Part shown: piece by piece, positions 13,081-20,954 of the stretch | How the letters are laid out: each line of letters starts with the position of its first letter | Position numbering within the stretch: the stretch's first letter is position 1 | Origin: Bordetella genomosp. 1 | GTDB lineage: Bacteria > Pseudomonadota > Gammaproteobacteria > Burkholderiales > Burkholderiaceae_B | Direction: 5' to 3' | NCBI RefSeq assembly: GCF_002261335.1 | Contig: NZ_NEVL01000003.1 | Location: forward strand, 124,001-188,000 | Length of the DNA stretch: 64,000 bases | Made by a program: the position numbers and the translations under genes | Notes under the pieces: model-generated | The model's database searches: none | The model's input: only the letters and a program-made list of their open reading frames with translations | Told to the model about the DNA's origin: nothing

Positions 13081-14475
13081 ATGCCACACCTGCTCGTCGT
13101 CGACGATGATGACGCCATCCGCGAGACACTCGCCGAGATCGGCCGCGAAAGCGGTTTCACGGTCGCGCAGGCGGGGTCGGTCCGCGACGCGGTGTTGCAA
13201 TGGGAACGCAAGCTGCCGGACCTGGTGCTCGCCGACGTGCGCCTGCCCGAGGGCAACGGCATGGACATCTTCCGCCGCGTGCCGATCGGCAATGCCGAAG
13301 TGGTGGTCATCACCGGCCACGGCAGCATGGACAGCGCGGTCGAGGCCCTGCGACTGGGCGCCACCGATTACCTGGTCAAGCCCATCAGCATGGAGCGGCT
13401 GCAGCAGATCATGGACCGCGTCGCCGGCACCGCCGACAGCACGCCGGCCGACCAGCCGTTTTCGGAAGAGGGGCGCTTCGGCCAGATGCTGGGCCGCTCC
13501 GAGGTGATGAAGCGCGTCTACGAGCAGCTCGCGCGCGTGGCCCCCACCGATGTGTCCACGCTGCTGATCGGCGAGAGCGGCACCGGCAAGGAGCTGGCCG
13601 CGCATGCGATCCACGATCTCAGCGCGCGTCGCCAGCGTCCGTTCGTGGCGGTCAACTGCGGCGCGATCTCGCCCAACCTGATCGAGAGCGAGCTGTTCGG
13701 CCACGAAAAGGGCAGCTTCACGGGCGCCGACCGCCAGCACAAAGGCTATTTCGAGCGCGCCGATGGCGGCACGCTGTTTCTCGACGAGGTCACCGAGATG
13801 CCGCTCGACCTGCAGGTCAAGCTGCTGCGGGTCCTCGAGACCGGCCATTTCATGCGCGTCGGCACCAATCGCGAGATCGCCTGCGACGTGCGCATCGTGG
13901 CGGCCACCAACCGCAGCCCCGAGCAGGCCGTGGCGCAAGGCCGGCTGCGTGAAGACCTGTATTACCGGCTCGGCGTGTTCCCGCTCGAGCTGCCGGCGCT
14001 GCGCGACCGCGGCGATGACGTACTGTTCATCTCCGAGCGCTTCCTGGCCGCGCAAAACAAGGAAAACGGCACCAACAAGCGTTTCACCGACGCCGCCCGG
14101 ACCGCGATCCTGCAGCACGGCTGGCCCGGCAACGTGCGCGAACTGAAGAACTTCGTGCGGCGCGCCTATATCCTGGCCGAGACCGACGACATCACCGACG
14201 AGTCGCTGCTGCCGCAGACCTCGCCCAAGGCGCCGCGCGCCGGCGGCGCGCAGAACGATGCGCGCGTGAGCGTGCAGGTCGGCGCGACGCTGGCCGAAGC
14301 CGACCGGCGCCTCATCCTGGCCACGCTGGCGCGCTGCGGCGGCGTGAAGAAGCAGACGGCGGCGATGCTCGGCATCAGCGCCAAGACCCTCTACAACCGC
14401 CTCGAGGAATACGAGCGCGAGGGCTTTCTGATCCCGCAGGACAAAGACGCGGCCGACGCGCGCGAAGGCGCCTGA
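13081..14475 (+). CDS. Sigma-54-dependent response regulator (NtrC family), orphan
   Basis: A 464-aa regulator. Receiver domain at residues 1-120 (acidic DDDD pocket near 9-12, phospho-acceptor Asp in LVLADVRLP near 53, Lys in YLVKP near 101), AAA+ domain (Walker [15 protein letters not shown] loop, Walker B GGTLFLDE) and Fis [23 protein letters not shown]. It lacks an adjacent histidine kinase. The ATG at 13081 is preceded by AGAAGGAAAG. It is the likely signal-responsive activator of the surrounding sigma-54 promoters, inferred from co-location with rpoN and the promoter array. Confidence 0.92.
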   Translation: MPHLLVVDDDDAIRETLAEIGRESGFTVAQAGSVRDAVLQWERKLPDLVLADVRLPEGNGMDIFRRVPIGNAEVVVITGHGSMDSAVEALRLGATDYLVKPISMERLQQIMDRVAGTADSTPADQPFSEEGRFGQMLGRSEVMKRVYEQLARVAPTDVSTLLIGESGTGKELAAHAIHDLSARRQRPFVAVNCGAISPNLIESELFGHEKGSFTGADRQHKGYFERADGGTLFLDEVTEMPLDLQVKLLRVLETGHFMRVGTNREIACDVRIVAATNRSPEQAVAQGRLREDLYYRLGVFPLELPALRDRGDDVLFISERFLAAQNKENGTNKRFTDAARTAILQHGWPGNVRELKNFVRRAYILAETDDITDESLLPQTSPKAPRAGGAQNDARVSVQVGATLAEADRRLILATLARCGGVKKQTAAMLGISAKTLYNRLEEYEREGFLIPQDKDAADAREGA

Positions 14476-14512
14476 GTCCACCGCGCCCGGCGCGCCTGCC
14501 TCCGCAATCCCC

Positions 14513-14545
14513 CGACGGCCGCGCATCGCGGCCGTCGTGCTTTGC
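14513..14545 (+). terminator. Hairpin terminator after the response regulator gene
   Basis: An 11-bp perfect stem (14513-14523 with 14527-14537), 3-nt loop, followed by TGCTTTGC. The T tract is weak, so termination may be partial. Confidence 0.55.
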
Positions 14546-14560
14546 ATCGCCGCGCCGGCA

Positions 14561-14574
14561 GGCACGGCAGTTGC
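14561..14574 (+). promoter_or_regulatory. Sigma-54 promoter of the TPP enzyme gene
   Basis: GGCACGGCAGTTGC, exact -24/-12 spacing. The predicted start near 14586 leaves a 31-nt leader with GGAGAG before the ATG at 14617. Confidence 0.82.
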
Positions 14575-14616
14575 GGCCCGCTTGAGCTTTCCCGCACCTT
14601 GCCTGGAGAGCGCCGC

Positions 14617-16395
14617 ATGCAGACTGTCTCCGATTTCGTCCTCGACCGCCTCGCCGAATGGGGTATCCGCCGTGTGTTCGGTTATCCGGGCGACGGCATC
14701 AACGGCCTGATCGGCGCGTTCGGTCGCACCGAGGCGCCGCTCGAATTCGTGCAGGCCCGCCACGAAGAGAACGCGGCCTTCATGGCCAGCGGCCATGCAA
14801 AATTTACCGGCCAGGTCGGCGTGTGCCTGGCCACCTCCGGCCCGGGCGCCATCCATCTGCTCAACGGCCTCTACGACGCCAAGCTCGATCACCAGCCGGT
14901 GGTGGCGCTGGTGGGCCAGCAGGCGCGCAGCGCGCTCGGCGGCGACTACCAGCAGGAAGTCGATCTGGTGAGCCTGTTCAAGGACGTCGCCCATGAATTC
15001 GTGCAGGTGGCCACCACCGCCGAGCAGGCCCGCCATCTGGTCGACCGCGCCTTGCGCATCGCGCTGGAGCAGCGCACCGTGACCTGCGTGATCTTCCCCA
15101 ATGACGTGCAGGACCTGCCGGCCGTGCCCGAGCCCAAGCGCGAGCACGGCATGCTGCATACCGGCATCGGCATCACCTCGCACGCCAGCGTGCCGAACGC
15201 CACCGCGCTCGCCAACGCGGCGGAGATCCTCAACCGCGGCGAACGCGTGGCCATGCTGGTCGGCGCGGGCGCGCTCGAAGCGGGCCCCGAGCTGCGGGCC
15301 GTGGCCGAACGGCTCGGTGCCGGCGTCGCCAAGGCCCTGCTGGGCAAGGCCGTGCTGCCCGACGACCTGCCGTACGTGACCGGTTCGATCGGGCTGCTGG
15401 GCACGCAGCCGAGCTGGCAGATGATGAACGAGTGCGACACGCTGCTGATGGTGGGCACCTCGTTCCCGTATTCCGAATTCCTGCCCGAGGCGGGGCGCGC
15501 GCGTGCCGTGCAGATCGATCGCGACGGCCGCAAAATCGGGCTGCGCTATCCCGTCGAGCTCGGGCTGGTGGGCGAGTCGCGCGACACGCTGCGCGCGCTG
15601 CTGCCGCTGCTCGACGCCGAGATGGCGCCGGCGCGCAAGCGCTGGACCGAGAAGGTCGCGGGCATGAACGAGCGCTGGCACAAGACCGTGCAGGCCCGGG
15701 CCATGGACGAACGCGAGCGCATGAACCCGCAGCGCCCGGTGCTCGAGCTCTCGGCGCGGCTGCCCGAGCGCAGCATCGTGACCTGCGACTCGGGCTCGGC
15801 GGCCAACTGGTACGCCCGCGACCTGAATCTGCGCGAGGGCATGATGGGCTCGGTCTCGGGCGGTCTGGCGAGCATGGGCTGCGCCATGCCCTACGCGCTG
15901 GCGGCCAAGCTGGCCCATCCCGACCGGCCCGTGGTCGCCCTCATCGGCGACGGCGCGATGCAGATGAACGGGATCAACGAGCTCATCACCATCGCGCATC
16001 GCTGGCAGGACTGGGAAGACCCGCGCATCGTGGTGCTGGTGCTGAACAACGGTGACCTGAACCTGGTCACCTGGGAGCAGCGCGTGATGGGTGGCGACCC
16101 GCGTTTTCACGCGTCGCAGCTGCTGCCCGAATTCCGCTATGCCGACTACGCGCGGCTGCTGGGCCTGGAAGGCATCCGCATCGAGCGCGGCGACGAATGC
16201 GCGGGGGCGATCGAGCAGGCGTTCAAGGCCGACCGGCCCGTGTTGATCGAGGCGGTGACCGATCCCGAGATGCCGCCGATCCCGCCGCACGTGCCGTTCA
16301 AGCAGATGAAGGCGTATCTGCAGGCGCTGCGCAAGGAGGACGCGAGCGGGCGCCAGGCCCTGCGCGCGACCTTGTCGCAATGGTGGGCGAGTTGA
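14617..16395 (+). CDS. Thiamine-pyrophosphate enzyme of the pyruvate oxidase / acetolactate synthase type
   Basis: A 592-aa three-domain TPP enzyme. PYR domain with the catalytic Glu in VQARHEENAAFMASG (near residue 50), a central FAD/nucleotide-type domain, and a C-terminal PP domain with the TPP motif GDGAMQMNGINELITIAHRW...VLVLNN. The closest recognisable relatives are stress-associated pyruvate oxidase-like proteins (PoxB, YdaP). Substrate cannot be fixed from sequence; acetolactate synthase is less likely because no small subunit gene is near. GGAGAG lies before the ATG. It is under a sigma-54 promoter, with a small hydrophilic protein gene 49 bp downstream. Confidence 0.85.
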   Translation: MQTVSDFVLDRLAEWGIRRVFGYPGDGINGLIGAFGRTEAPLEFVQARHEENAAFMASGHAKFTGQVGVCLATSGPGAIHLLNGLYDAKLDHQPVVALVGQQARSALGGDYQQEVDLVSLFKDVAHEFVQVATTAEQARHLVDRALRIALEQRTVTCVIFPNDVQDLPAVPEPKREHGMLHTGIGITSHASVPNATALANAAEILNRGERVAMLVGAGALEAGPELRAVAERLGAGVAKALLGKAVLPDDLPYVTGSIGLLGTQPSWQMMNECDTLLMVGTSFPYSEFLPEAGRARAVQIDRDGRKIGLRYPVELGLVGESRDTLRALLPLLDAEMAPARKRWTEKVAGMNERWHKTVQARAMDERERMNPQRPVLELSARLPERSIVTCDSGSAANWYARDLNLREGMMGSVSGGLASMGCAMPYALAAKLAHPDRPVVALIGDGAMQMNGINELITIAHRWQDWEDPRIVVLVLNNGDLNLVTWEQRVMGGDPRFHASQLLPEFRYADYARLLGLEGIRIERGDECAGAIEQAFKADRPVLIEAVTDPEMPPIPPHVPFKQMKAYLQALRKEDASGRQALRATLSQWWAS

Positions 16396-16444
16396 GCCGC
16401 ACTGCCGTATCCGTCAGCGCGCCTGCGGGCGCAAGGAGCACGCA

Positions 16445-16630
16445 ATGAGTACCAAGGCATCGAAGCACCCCGGCTCGGGCAAGGCCGAGCCGCGCAAGGA
16501 CAAGCCGCGCGAAGAGTCCGGCGATCAACGCAAATCGGGCGAGCGCAACTATCCGCCGGACAGCCTGCGCAATCCGCTGCCCGGCCTGGATCCGCAGCAG
16601 ACGCCGGGCTCGGATCGCGCCGATCTGTAA
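16445..16630 (+). CDS. Small charged hydrophilic protein, unknown
   Basis: 61 aa, very rich in Lys, Arg, Glu, Pro and Gly (MSTKASKHPGSGKAEPRKDK at the start), with no hydrophobic stretch, so probably disordered. AAGGAG is 5 nt before the ATG. It lies 49 bp after the TPP enzyme gene, so probably the same sigma-54 transcript. It resembles the other tiny hydrophilic proteins of this island in composition. No family recognised. Confidence 0.7.
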   Translation: MSTKASKHPGSGKAEPRKDKPREESGDQRKSGERNYPPDSLRNPLPGLDPQQTPGSDRADL

Positions 16631-16703
16631 CGCCGGGCGAGGCTCCCCCAGCGCCCCTCGACGGGCCGGCGTCACCCGCGCCGTGTCCGCCGACCCGGGG
16701 TCG

Positions 16704-16717
16704 GGCACGCCACTTGC
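16704..16717 (+). promoter_or_regulatory. Sigma-54 promoter of the DUF883 gene at 16782
   Basis: GGCACGCCACTTGC with exact spacing. Predicted start near 16729; the leader of about 53 nt ends with AAGGAG. Confidence 0.82.
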
Positions 16718-16781
16718 GCCCGTCCTGGATTCGACGCGCGCCGCGGGGCGCGTGCAGTTGCAGTTTTTTCAAGGAGACGTC

Positions 16782-17117
16782 ATGACGACACGCCATCACC
16801 GCCATCTCGACAACGCCAAGAGCCACGTGAAGGAGTCGCTGAGCGAGCTGATCGCCGGCACGGAGGCGCTCTTGCGCAGCACCGCGACCTACGGTGGCGC
16901 CGAGATCGAGTCGGCGCGCGACCGTCTCAAGCACCAGCTCGAAAGCGCGCGCGAACACGCGGGCGGCTGGGAACGCGTGGCCGCGGATCGCGCCCGCCGC
17001 TGGTCCAATGCGACCGACGGCTATGTGCACGACAACGCCTGGAAGACCGCCGGCGTGGCCGTGGTGCTGGGCGCCCTGATCGGCGCATGCCTGATGTCGG
17101 ATCACTGGCGCCGCTGA
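16782..17117 (+). CDS. DUF883 (ElaB/YqjD-type) membrane-anchored protein
   Basis: 111 aa. An amphipathic, probably helical/coiled-coil domain (residues 10-80) is followed by one C-terminal membrane segment (TAGVAVVLGALIGACLM) and a basic tail DHWRR. ElaB/YqjD proteins are inner-membrane proteins that tether ribosomes in stationary phase, are under stress control in E. coli, and have the same layout. Start chosen at the ATG preceded by AAGGAG. The window has a second DUF883 gene at 24696-25031. Confidence 0.85.
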   Translation: MTTRHHRHLDNAKSHVKESLSELIAGTEALLRSTATYGGAEIESARDRLKHQLESAREHAGGWERVAADRARRWSNATDGYVHDNAWKTAGVAVVLGALIGACLMSDHWRR

Positions 17118-17182
17118 GCGCCGGACCGGCGGGACGGCAGCCCGTCCCGCCCGCGGTGCGCGCGCTGCGCGCCGCAATCCGA

Positions 17183-17210
17183 AGCGGCCGCATTGCGCGG
17201 CCGCTTTTTA
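17183..17210. terminator. Rho-independent terminator
   Basis: A 9-bp perfect stem AGCGGCCGC/GCGGCCGCT, 5-nt loop and TTTTT tail on the plus strand. It separates the DUF883 gene from the converging BON gene. A second GC hairpin at 17128-17151 lacks a T tract. Confidence 0.8.
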
Positions 17211-17227
17211 CTGGGCGAGTCGTCGCG

Positions 17228-17533
17228 TCAGAGCGCACGCCTGACGACGAGCAGGCTGCGCACCTCGCGCACGCCCTGCACGTCACTGGCCGCGTCGAGC
17301 GCGCGGGCCGCGACCTCGTCGTTCTCGACCTGGCCCTCGAGCTGCACCACGCCCGCCTCCGTGCGCACGCCGATCGTGTTGGATTCCAGGCCGGCGCGCA
17401 ACGCGAGCGCCTCGCGCACCTGGGTGGTGAGCATGGCGTCCTGCGGGGTGGCCGCGATGGCGGGCGCGGCCAGCGCGCCGCAGAGCAGGGCCGCCGCGAG
17501 CGGCCGGGTCAGGCAAAACAGGGTCTGCTTCAT
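17228..17533 (-). CDS. Exported single BON-domain protein
   Basis: 101 aa: signal peptide (residues 1-27, ending AAPAIA-A) and one BON domain (VREALALRAGLES..TIGVRTEAGVVQLEGQVENDEVAARALDAASDVQGVREV). BON domains are predicted to bind phospholipid or envelope surfaces, as in OsmY, a periplasmic stress protein. The ATG at 17533 is preceded by GGAGG. Its own sigma-54-like element lies at 17615-17628. Confidence 0.85.
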   Translation of the reverse strand: MKQTLFCLTRPLAAALLCGALAAPAIAATPQDAMLTTQVREALALRAGLESNTIGVRTEAGVVQLEGQVENDEVAARALDAASDVQGVREVRSLLVVRRAL

Positions 17534-17614
17534 GATCGGATCCTCCGGGTTGGCCGCAGCGGCGCGCGCTGCGGAGTCGCGCCGACATGTCGCCCACGCA
17601 ATGCCAAGGGCGCC

Positions 17615-17628
17615 GCAAGGCCCATTCC
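17615..17628 (-). promoter_or_regulatory. Sigma-54-like promoter of the exported BON gene
   Basis: Minus strand GGAATGGGCCTTGC: spacing and -12 half are right, the -24 half is GGAAT instead of GGCAC/T. The predicted leader is 70 nt. It is divergent from the site at 17679, with 50 bp between. Confidence 0.6.
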
Positions 17629-17678
17629 CATGGGCCGGCGCGCCGGGTGGCGCAGCTCGCCCGGCACGGATGTAACCC

Positions 17679-17692
17679 GGCATGCCTCTTGC
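17679..17692 (+). promoter_or_regulatory. Sigma-54 promoter of the BON/PRC-barrel operon
   Basis: GGCATGCCTCTTGC, exact spacing. Predicted start near 17704, before CAGGAGG and the ATG at 17775. Confidence 0.82.
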
Positions 17693-17774
17693 GACCTCAT
17701 CGGGGCACGTCCACCTCCGCGCCCGCCGCGGCGCACCTCTCTGACGAGGTGGACCTTTCAGCAGGAGGCTAGCC

Positions 17775-18662
17775 ATGCGCCAGGACAAAGACGCAAAACC
17801 GCAATCCGATCCCAGCCGTGATACGCCGCCCGCGCACCAGCGCGCCGGCCACCGCGAGGACGATCCCGGCCGGCATCCCGACCCCGCGGGCGGCCAGGAC
17901 GGCCGCACGCGCGGTGCGCAGGACCACGAGTCGCGCAAGAGCGGGCAGTTCGGTGCCGACGAACCCGATTACGGCCGCCCCAAGGGACAGCGCCCCGAGG
18001 ACTACGTGGGCGGCGAGGCCAACGAGGCCGGCCCGCAATACGAGGAGGGCGGCCGCTATCCGGGCACCCGGGGTGGCGGCGACCAGCCGCGCGGCGCCGA
18101 TCCCGAAGACCCTGAGCCGGACCCGCGTGGCAGGCATCCCGGCAGCGCGCCGGGCAAGGCCCCGGGCACCCGCGCGGTGGGCCGCGACACGCCGGTGCGC
18201 AGCCGCAGCGCGGACCCCGGGCAGAGCAGCTACGGCGGCTTCTCGCACGAGGATCCCTCGTATCAGCGCCAGCAGATGAACGATGTCGAGGACCTCGACT
18301 TCTACCGCCGCGCACGCGACCCCTGGGGCCGCCAGCCGGGCCTGGAAACCGACCCGGCCCGCGAGGAGCGCGAGCAATGGCGCGCGGCCCAATCGCGCGC
18401 CATGCATGACGCGCCCACCTACATCGACCCGCGCGGCTACGTGCGCTCGGACGAGCGGGTGCGCGAATTCGTGTGCGAACGGCTGGCCACGAGCGGCCTG
18501 GACGTGAGCGACGTGTCGGTCGAGGTGGCCGATGGCGCGGTCACGCTGGAGGGCACCGTGGCGGACCGCCGCGTCAAGCACCGCGTCGAGGATTGCGTCG
18601 ACAGCTGCATCGGCGTGAAGGACGTGGACAACCGGATCAGGGTCGCGCTGCGCGGCCGTTGA
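17775..18662 (+). CDS. Hydrophilic protein with a C-terminal BON domain
   Basis: 295 aa. Residues 1-215 are low-complexity, very rich in Gly, Asp, Arg and Pro, and probably disordered. Residues 220-295 form a BON domain (VREFVCERLATSGLDVSDVSVEVADGAVTLEGTVADRRVKHRVEDCVD). There is no signal peptide, so it is probably cytoplasmic. Such N-terminally extended BON proteins occur in stress islands of Burkholderiales; the role is unknown. CAGGAGG is 8 nt before the ATG. A GC hairpin (18664-18690) sits between it and the PRC-barrel gene, so expression of the downstream gene may be attenuated. Confidence 0.8.
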   Translation: MRQDKDAKPQSDPSRDTPPAHQRAGHREDDPGRHPDPAGGQDGRTRGAQDHESRKSGQFGADEPDYGRPKGQRPEDYVGGEANEAGPQYEEGGRYPGTRGGGDQPRGADPEDPEPDPRGRHPGSAPGKAPGTRAVGRDTPVRSRSADPGQSSYGGFSHEDPSYQRQQMNDVEDLDFYRRARDPWGRQPGLETDPAREEREQWRAAQSRAMHDAPTYIDPRGYVRSDERVREFVCERLATSGLDVSDVSVEVADGAVTLEGTVADRRVKHRVEDCVDSCIGVKDVDNRIRVALRGR

Positions 18663-18707
18663 GCGGTGGACCGGGATCCTCCCGGTCCACGTGAGCAAGG
18701 AGACGAC

Positions 18708-19106
18708 ATGACTGCATCGACCAATATCGTGGGCGGACCGAAGCGCGATCCCAAGGGGCCGGGCCCCGAGGTGATGGCGGCCGACACGCTGGAAGACAAC
18801 GACGTCTACAACCCGGCCGGCGAGAAGCTCGGCTCGGTGGAAAAAATCATGCTGGACGTGCCGCGCGGGCGCATTGCCTACGCGGTGCTGTCGCACGGCG
18901 GCGTGCTCGGCATGGGCGACAGGCTCTACGCGATTCCGTGGAGCGCGCTGACGCTGGACACCGACCGCAAGTGCTTCGTGCTCGACGTGCCCAAGGAGCA
19001 GCTCAAGCAGGATAAGGGCTTCGACAAGGACAATTGGCCCAGCATGGCCGACGAACGTTGGGCTACCGACGTGCACAGCTACTACAACCAACCGCCGTAC
19101 TGGTAA
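18708..19106 (+). CDS. PRC-barrel domain protein
   Basis: 132 aa with a PRC-barrel (residues 20-100: ADTLEDNDVYNPAGEKLGSVEKIMLDVPRGRIAYAVL..GVLGMGDRLYAIPWSAL). PRC-barrels occur in RimM and in small photosynthesis or stress proteins, where they mediate protein contacts. AAGGAG precedes the ATG at 18708. It lies 45 bp after the BON gene, so probably on the same sigma-54 transcript. A bidirectional terminator follows. Confidence 0.85.
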   Translation: MTASTNIVGGPKRDPKGPGPEVMAADTLEDNDVYNPAGEKLGSVEKIMLDVPRGRIAYAVLSHGGVLGMGDRLYAIPWSALTLDTDRKCFVLDVPKEQLKQDKGFDKDNWPSMADERWATDVHSYYNQPPYW

Positions 19107-19153
19107 GCGGCGGTGCAGGGCGGGGCGCCGCTCTTGCGCGCGCGCCGCCATGC

Positions 19154-19190
19154 AAAAGCCGCCCCGGAGCGATCTCCGGGCCGGCTTTTT
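19154..19190. terminator. Bidirectional rho-independent terminator
   Basis: The stem AAAAGCC...GGCTTTT with an inner CCCGGAG/CTCCGGG-type hairpin lies between the converging PRC-barrel gene and the DUF378 gene. Confidence 0.75.
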
Positions 19191-19247
19191 CACATGCGTC
19201 GAGCGTGACGGACGGACCGCGTGCCAGGCAGGCCGCGCGCGCCGGCC

Positions 19248-19538
19248 TCAGCGTTCGCGCACCCAGCCGGTCAGCAGCACCACCGCATGCAGCGCGGCCA
19301 GGCCCACCAGGGCCTGCGCCAGCCGCACCGCCCAGGGCCAGTGCGACAGCAGCAGATTGAGCGGATCCAGGCCCACCGCGGCGATCAGGCCCGCGTTCAG
19401 CCCGGCGATCACCAGCACGACCAGCGCGAGCCAGTCGCGCCGGCCGAGCCGGGTGTCTTCCTGGCGCCGCACCCAGCGCGGCAGCTCGTCGTCGCGGGCG
19501 GGGCCCGCGTCGGTAAGAATTTCAGCGTAGCGGCTCAT
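19248..19538 (-). CDS. DUF378-like small membrane protein
   Basis: 96 aa. A hydrophilic N-terminus (1-33) is followed by two to three membrane segments (LALVVLVIAGLNAGLIAAVG and LAQALVGLAALHAVVLLTGW). The pattern DWLALVVLVIAGLNAGLIAA...LVGLAALHAV fits DUF378, a small membrane family of unknown function. Second gene of a two-gene minus-strand operon, starting 13 bp after the 84-aa protein gene. Confidence 0.75.
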   Translation of the reverse strand: MSRYAEILTDAGPARDDELPRWVRRQEDTRLGRRDWLALVVLVIAGLNAGLIAAVGLDPLNLLLSHWPWAVRLAQALVGLAALHAVVLLTGWVRER

Positions 19539-19551
19539 GATCGGCGGCCCC

Positions 19552-19806
19552 TCAGTCGGGCCGTCCGTTGCGCACCGGATCCGGGCGGGCGTGCGAAATG
19601 CCGGCCTCCGCCTCGTCGACGATCTCGTCGGTGTCCACGTCGGCGCCGTCCAGTTCGGGATCGAAGGGGCGTACCGACTCGCGCTCGCCGGTGCCCTGGC
19701 TGTCGCTGTCGGTGCCCGACTCGCCGGGGGGCAGATCGCTGGCGGAGTCGGAAGAATCGCTCGGGCCCACGTTGGGACGGCTGTTCGGCAGATCGAGATC
19801 GTTCAT
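19552..19806 (-). CDS. Small acidic hydrophilic protein, unknown
   Basis: 84 aa, rich in Asp, Glu, Ser and Pro (MNDLDLPNSRPNVGPSDSSD at the start), no cysteine or hydrophobic segment, so predicted disordered. AGGAG is 6 nt before the ATG. First gene after the sigma-54 element at 19872-19885, followed by the DUF378 gene. Confidence 0.75.
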   Translation of the reverse strand: MNDLDLPNSRPNVGPSDSSDSASDLPPGESGTDSDSQGTGERESVRPFDPELDGADVDTDEIVDEAEAGISHARPDPVRNGRPD

Positions 19807-19871
19807 GGCGGCTCCTGGGTAATGACGCGGGCCCGTTGGCCCGCGGATAAATTTTGCGACGTGGCGTATCA

Positions 19872-19885
19872 GCAAGTGACGTGCC
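19872..19885 (-). promoter_or_regulatory. Sigma-54 promoter of the 84-aa protein/DUF378 operon
   Basis: Minus strand GGCACGTCACTTGC, exact -24/-12 spacing. It is divergent from the site at 19923, only 37 bp away. Confidence 0.82.
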
Positions 19886-19922
19886 CGCTGCGGCGCCTGG
19901 CGCCCTCGTTTTCCTCGGCATT

Positions 19923-19936
19923 GGCACGCCAGTTGC
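19923..19936 (+). promoter_or_regulatory. Sigma-54 promoter of the 49-aa protein/PIG-L operon
   Basis: GGCACGCCAGTTGC in the context TTGGCACG, the best consensus match in the window. Predicted start near 19948; the leader carries CTGGAG before the ATG at 19979. Confidence 0.85.
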
Positions 19937-19978
19937 GGAAGCAACCGTATCCGATCCCCCAAAACTGGAGAAAAAGCC

Positions 19979-20128
19979 ATGCGAAACAGACGGTTGGCGA
20001 GCGCGATGGACTGGCCGCGGGGAATCGGCGCAGGTGCGCAAGGGCCGTCGGGCGGAGCGATCGCAAGGGCGACCGCAGGGCTCGGCGGCCCAACGCCCAA
20101 GCGGCGAAAACGCCGCGCGGCGCGCTGA
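19979..20128 (+). CDS. Very small basic protein (49 aa), unknown
   Basis: Begins MRNRRLASAMDWPRG and ends PKRRKRRAAR. It is strongly basic at both ends, with a Gly/Ala-rich middle. ACTGGAG lies 9 nt before the ATG, and the gene is the first after the consensus sigma-54 promoter at 19923. The TGA is 11 nt before the PIG-L gene, so it may act as a leader peptide or be a small nucleic-acid-binding protein. Coding status rests on position, ribosome site and frame only. Confidence 0.5.
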   Translation: MRNRRLASAMDWPRGIGAGAQGPSGGAIARATAGLGGPTPKRRKRRAAR

Positions 20129-20139
20129 GGGGAGGGCCA

Positions 20140-20862
20140 ATGACATTCTCCAACGGTGTGGTTGCGATTGCCCCGCATTACGAAGACGCGGTGTTCTGCT
20201 GCGGCGCCGCCCTGTCCGCGCACCCTGGCAGCACCGTGCTCACCGTGTACAGCGCCGTGCCGCCGCCGGGCACGCCGCTCACGCCCTGGGACACCCGCTG
20301 CGGTTTCCATGACGTGCAGCAGGCCATGGCGGTGCGGCGCGCCGAAGAGGATCGCGCGCTCGCCCTGTTGCAGGCGCAGGGGCGCGGGCTCGACCTGCTC
20401 GACCCGCACTACGGCGGGGGCGCCATGGCCGCGCGCCTGCCCGGCGTGATCGCCGCGGCGCTCACGCTGCTGCGGCCGCGCGTCGTGTTGATGCCGCTCG
20501 GGCTGTCCGGCAGCGAACACGTCATGGTGGGCGACGCCGCGCTGGCCGTGATGCCGCTCTTTGGCGATGCGCAATGGCTTGCCTACGAAGAGGTGGCGAG
20601 CCGCGACGAGCCCGGCCGGGTGCAGTCGCGGCTGGCCCTGTTGCAGCAGCGCCAGCTGAGCGCCACGCCGATGGAGTTCGGCCCCCCGGACGGCGTGCTC
20701 AAGGCGCGGGCCATGGCGCAGTACGAGAGCCATCAAAAGGGCATGGGCGAGCTGCTCGGCCTGGCAAGCCCGGATGGCCGGGGCCCGGCCAAGGCGCCCG
20801 TCGACCGCCTCTGGCGCATCGCGGCCGCGCCGCCCGCGAGAACGACCGTGATCTCCGCCTGA
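20140..20862 (+). CDS. PIG-L family deacetylase-like protein
   Basis: 240 aa, resembling the LmbE/PIG-L zinc-dependent N-acetylglucosaminyl deacetylase family. The N-terminal metal motif is seen as VAIAPHYEDAVFCCGA (canonical PHPDDE), and the second ligand region as GLSGSEHVMVGDAAL near residue 130. The first motif is altered (HYED for HPDD), so activity and substrate are uncertain. GGGAG precedes the ATG. It probably shares the sigma-54 transcript of the 49-aa gene. Confidence 0.7.
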   Translation: MTFSNGVVAIAPHYEDAVFCCGAALSAHPGSTVLTVYSAVPPPGTPLTPWDTRCGFHDVQQAMAVRRAEEDRALALLQAQGRGLDLLDPHYGGGAMAARLPGVIAAALTLLRPRVVLMPLGLSGSEHVMVGDAALAVMPLFGDAQWLAYEEVASRDEPGRVQSRLALLQQRQLSATPMEFGPPDGVLKARAMAQYESHQKGMGELLGLASPDGRGPAKAPVDRLWRIAAAPPARTTVISA

Positions 20863-20868
20863 AGCACA

Positions 20869-20882
20869 GGTACAGCGCTTGC
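20869..20882 (+). promoter_or_regulatory. Sigma-54-like promoter of the glycine-zipper/DUF4142 operon
   Basis: GGTACAGCGCTTGC: correct spacing and -12 half, -24 half GGTAC. The predicted leader of 61 nt ends in GAAGGAG before the ATG at 20955. Confidence 0.6.
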
Positions 20883-20954
20883 TCCGCTGAACCGGAAGGG
20901 CGCCGCGCGCGGCTGCCCGCCTCCACTCACCGGCAGTACGCGAAGGAGACCACC

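Noticed and set aside
13021-16380. 1119-aa open frame on the minus strand across the response regulator and TPP enzyme genes
   Set aside because: Same GC artefact; both plus-strand genes are complete families with ribosome sites.
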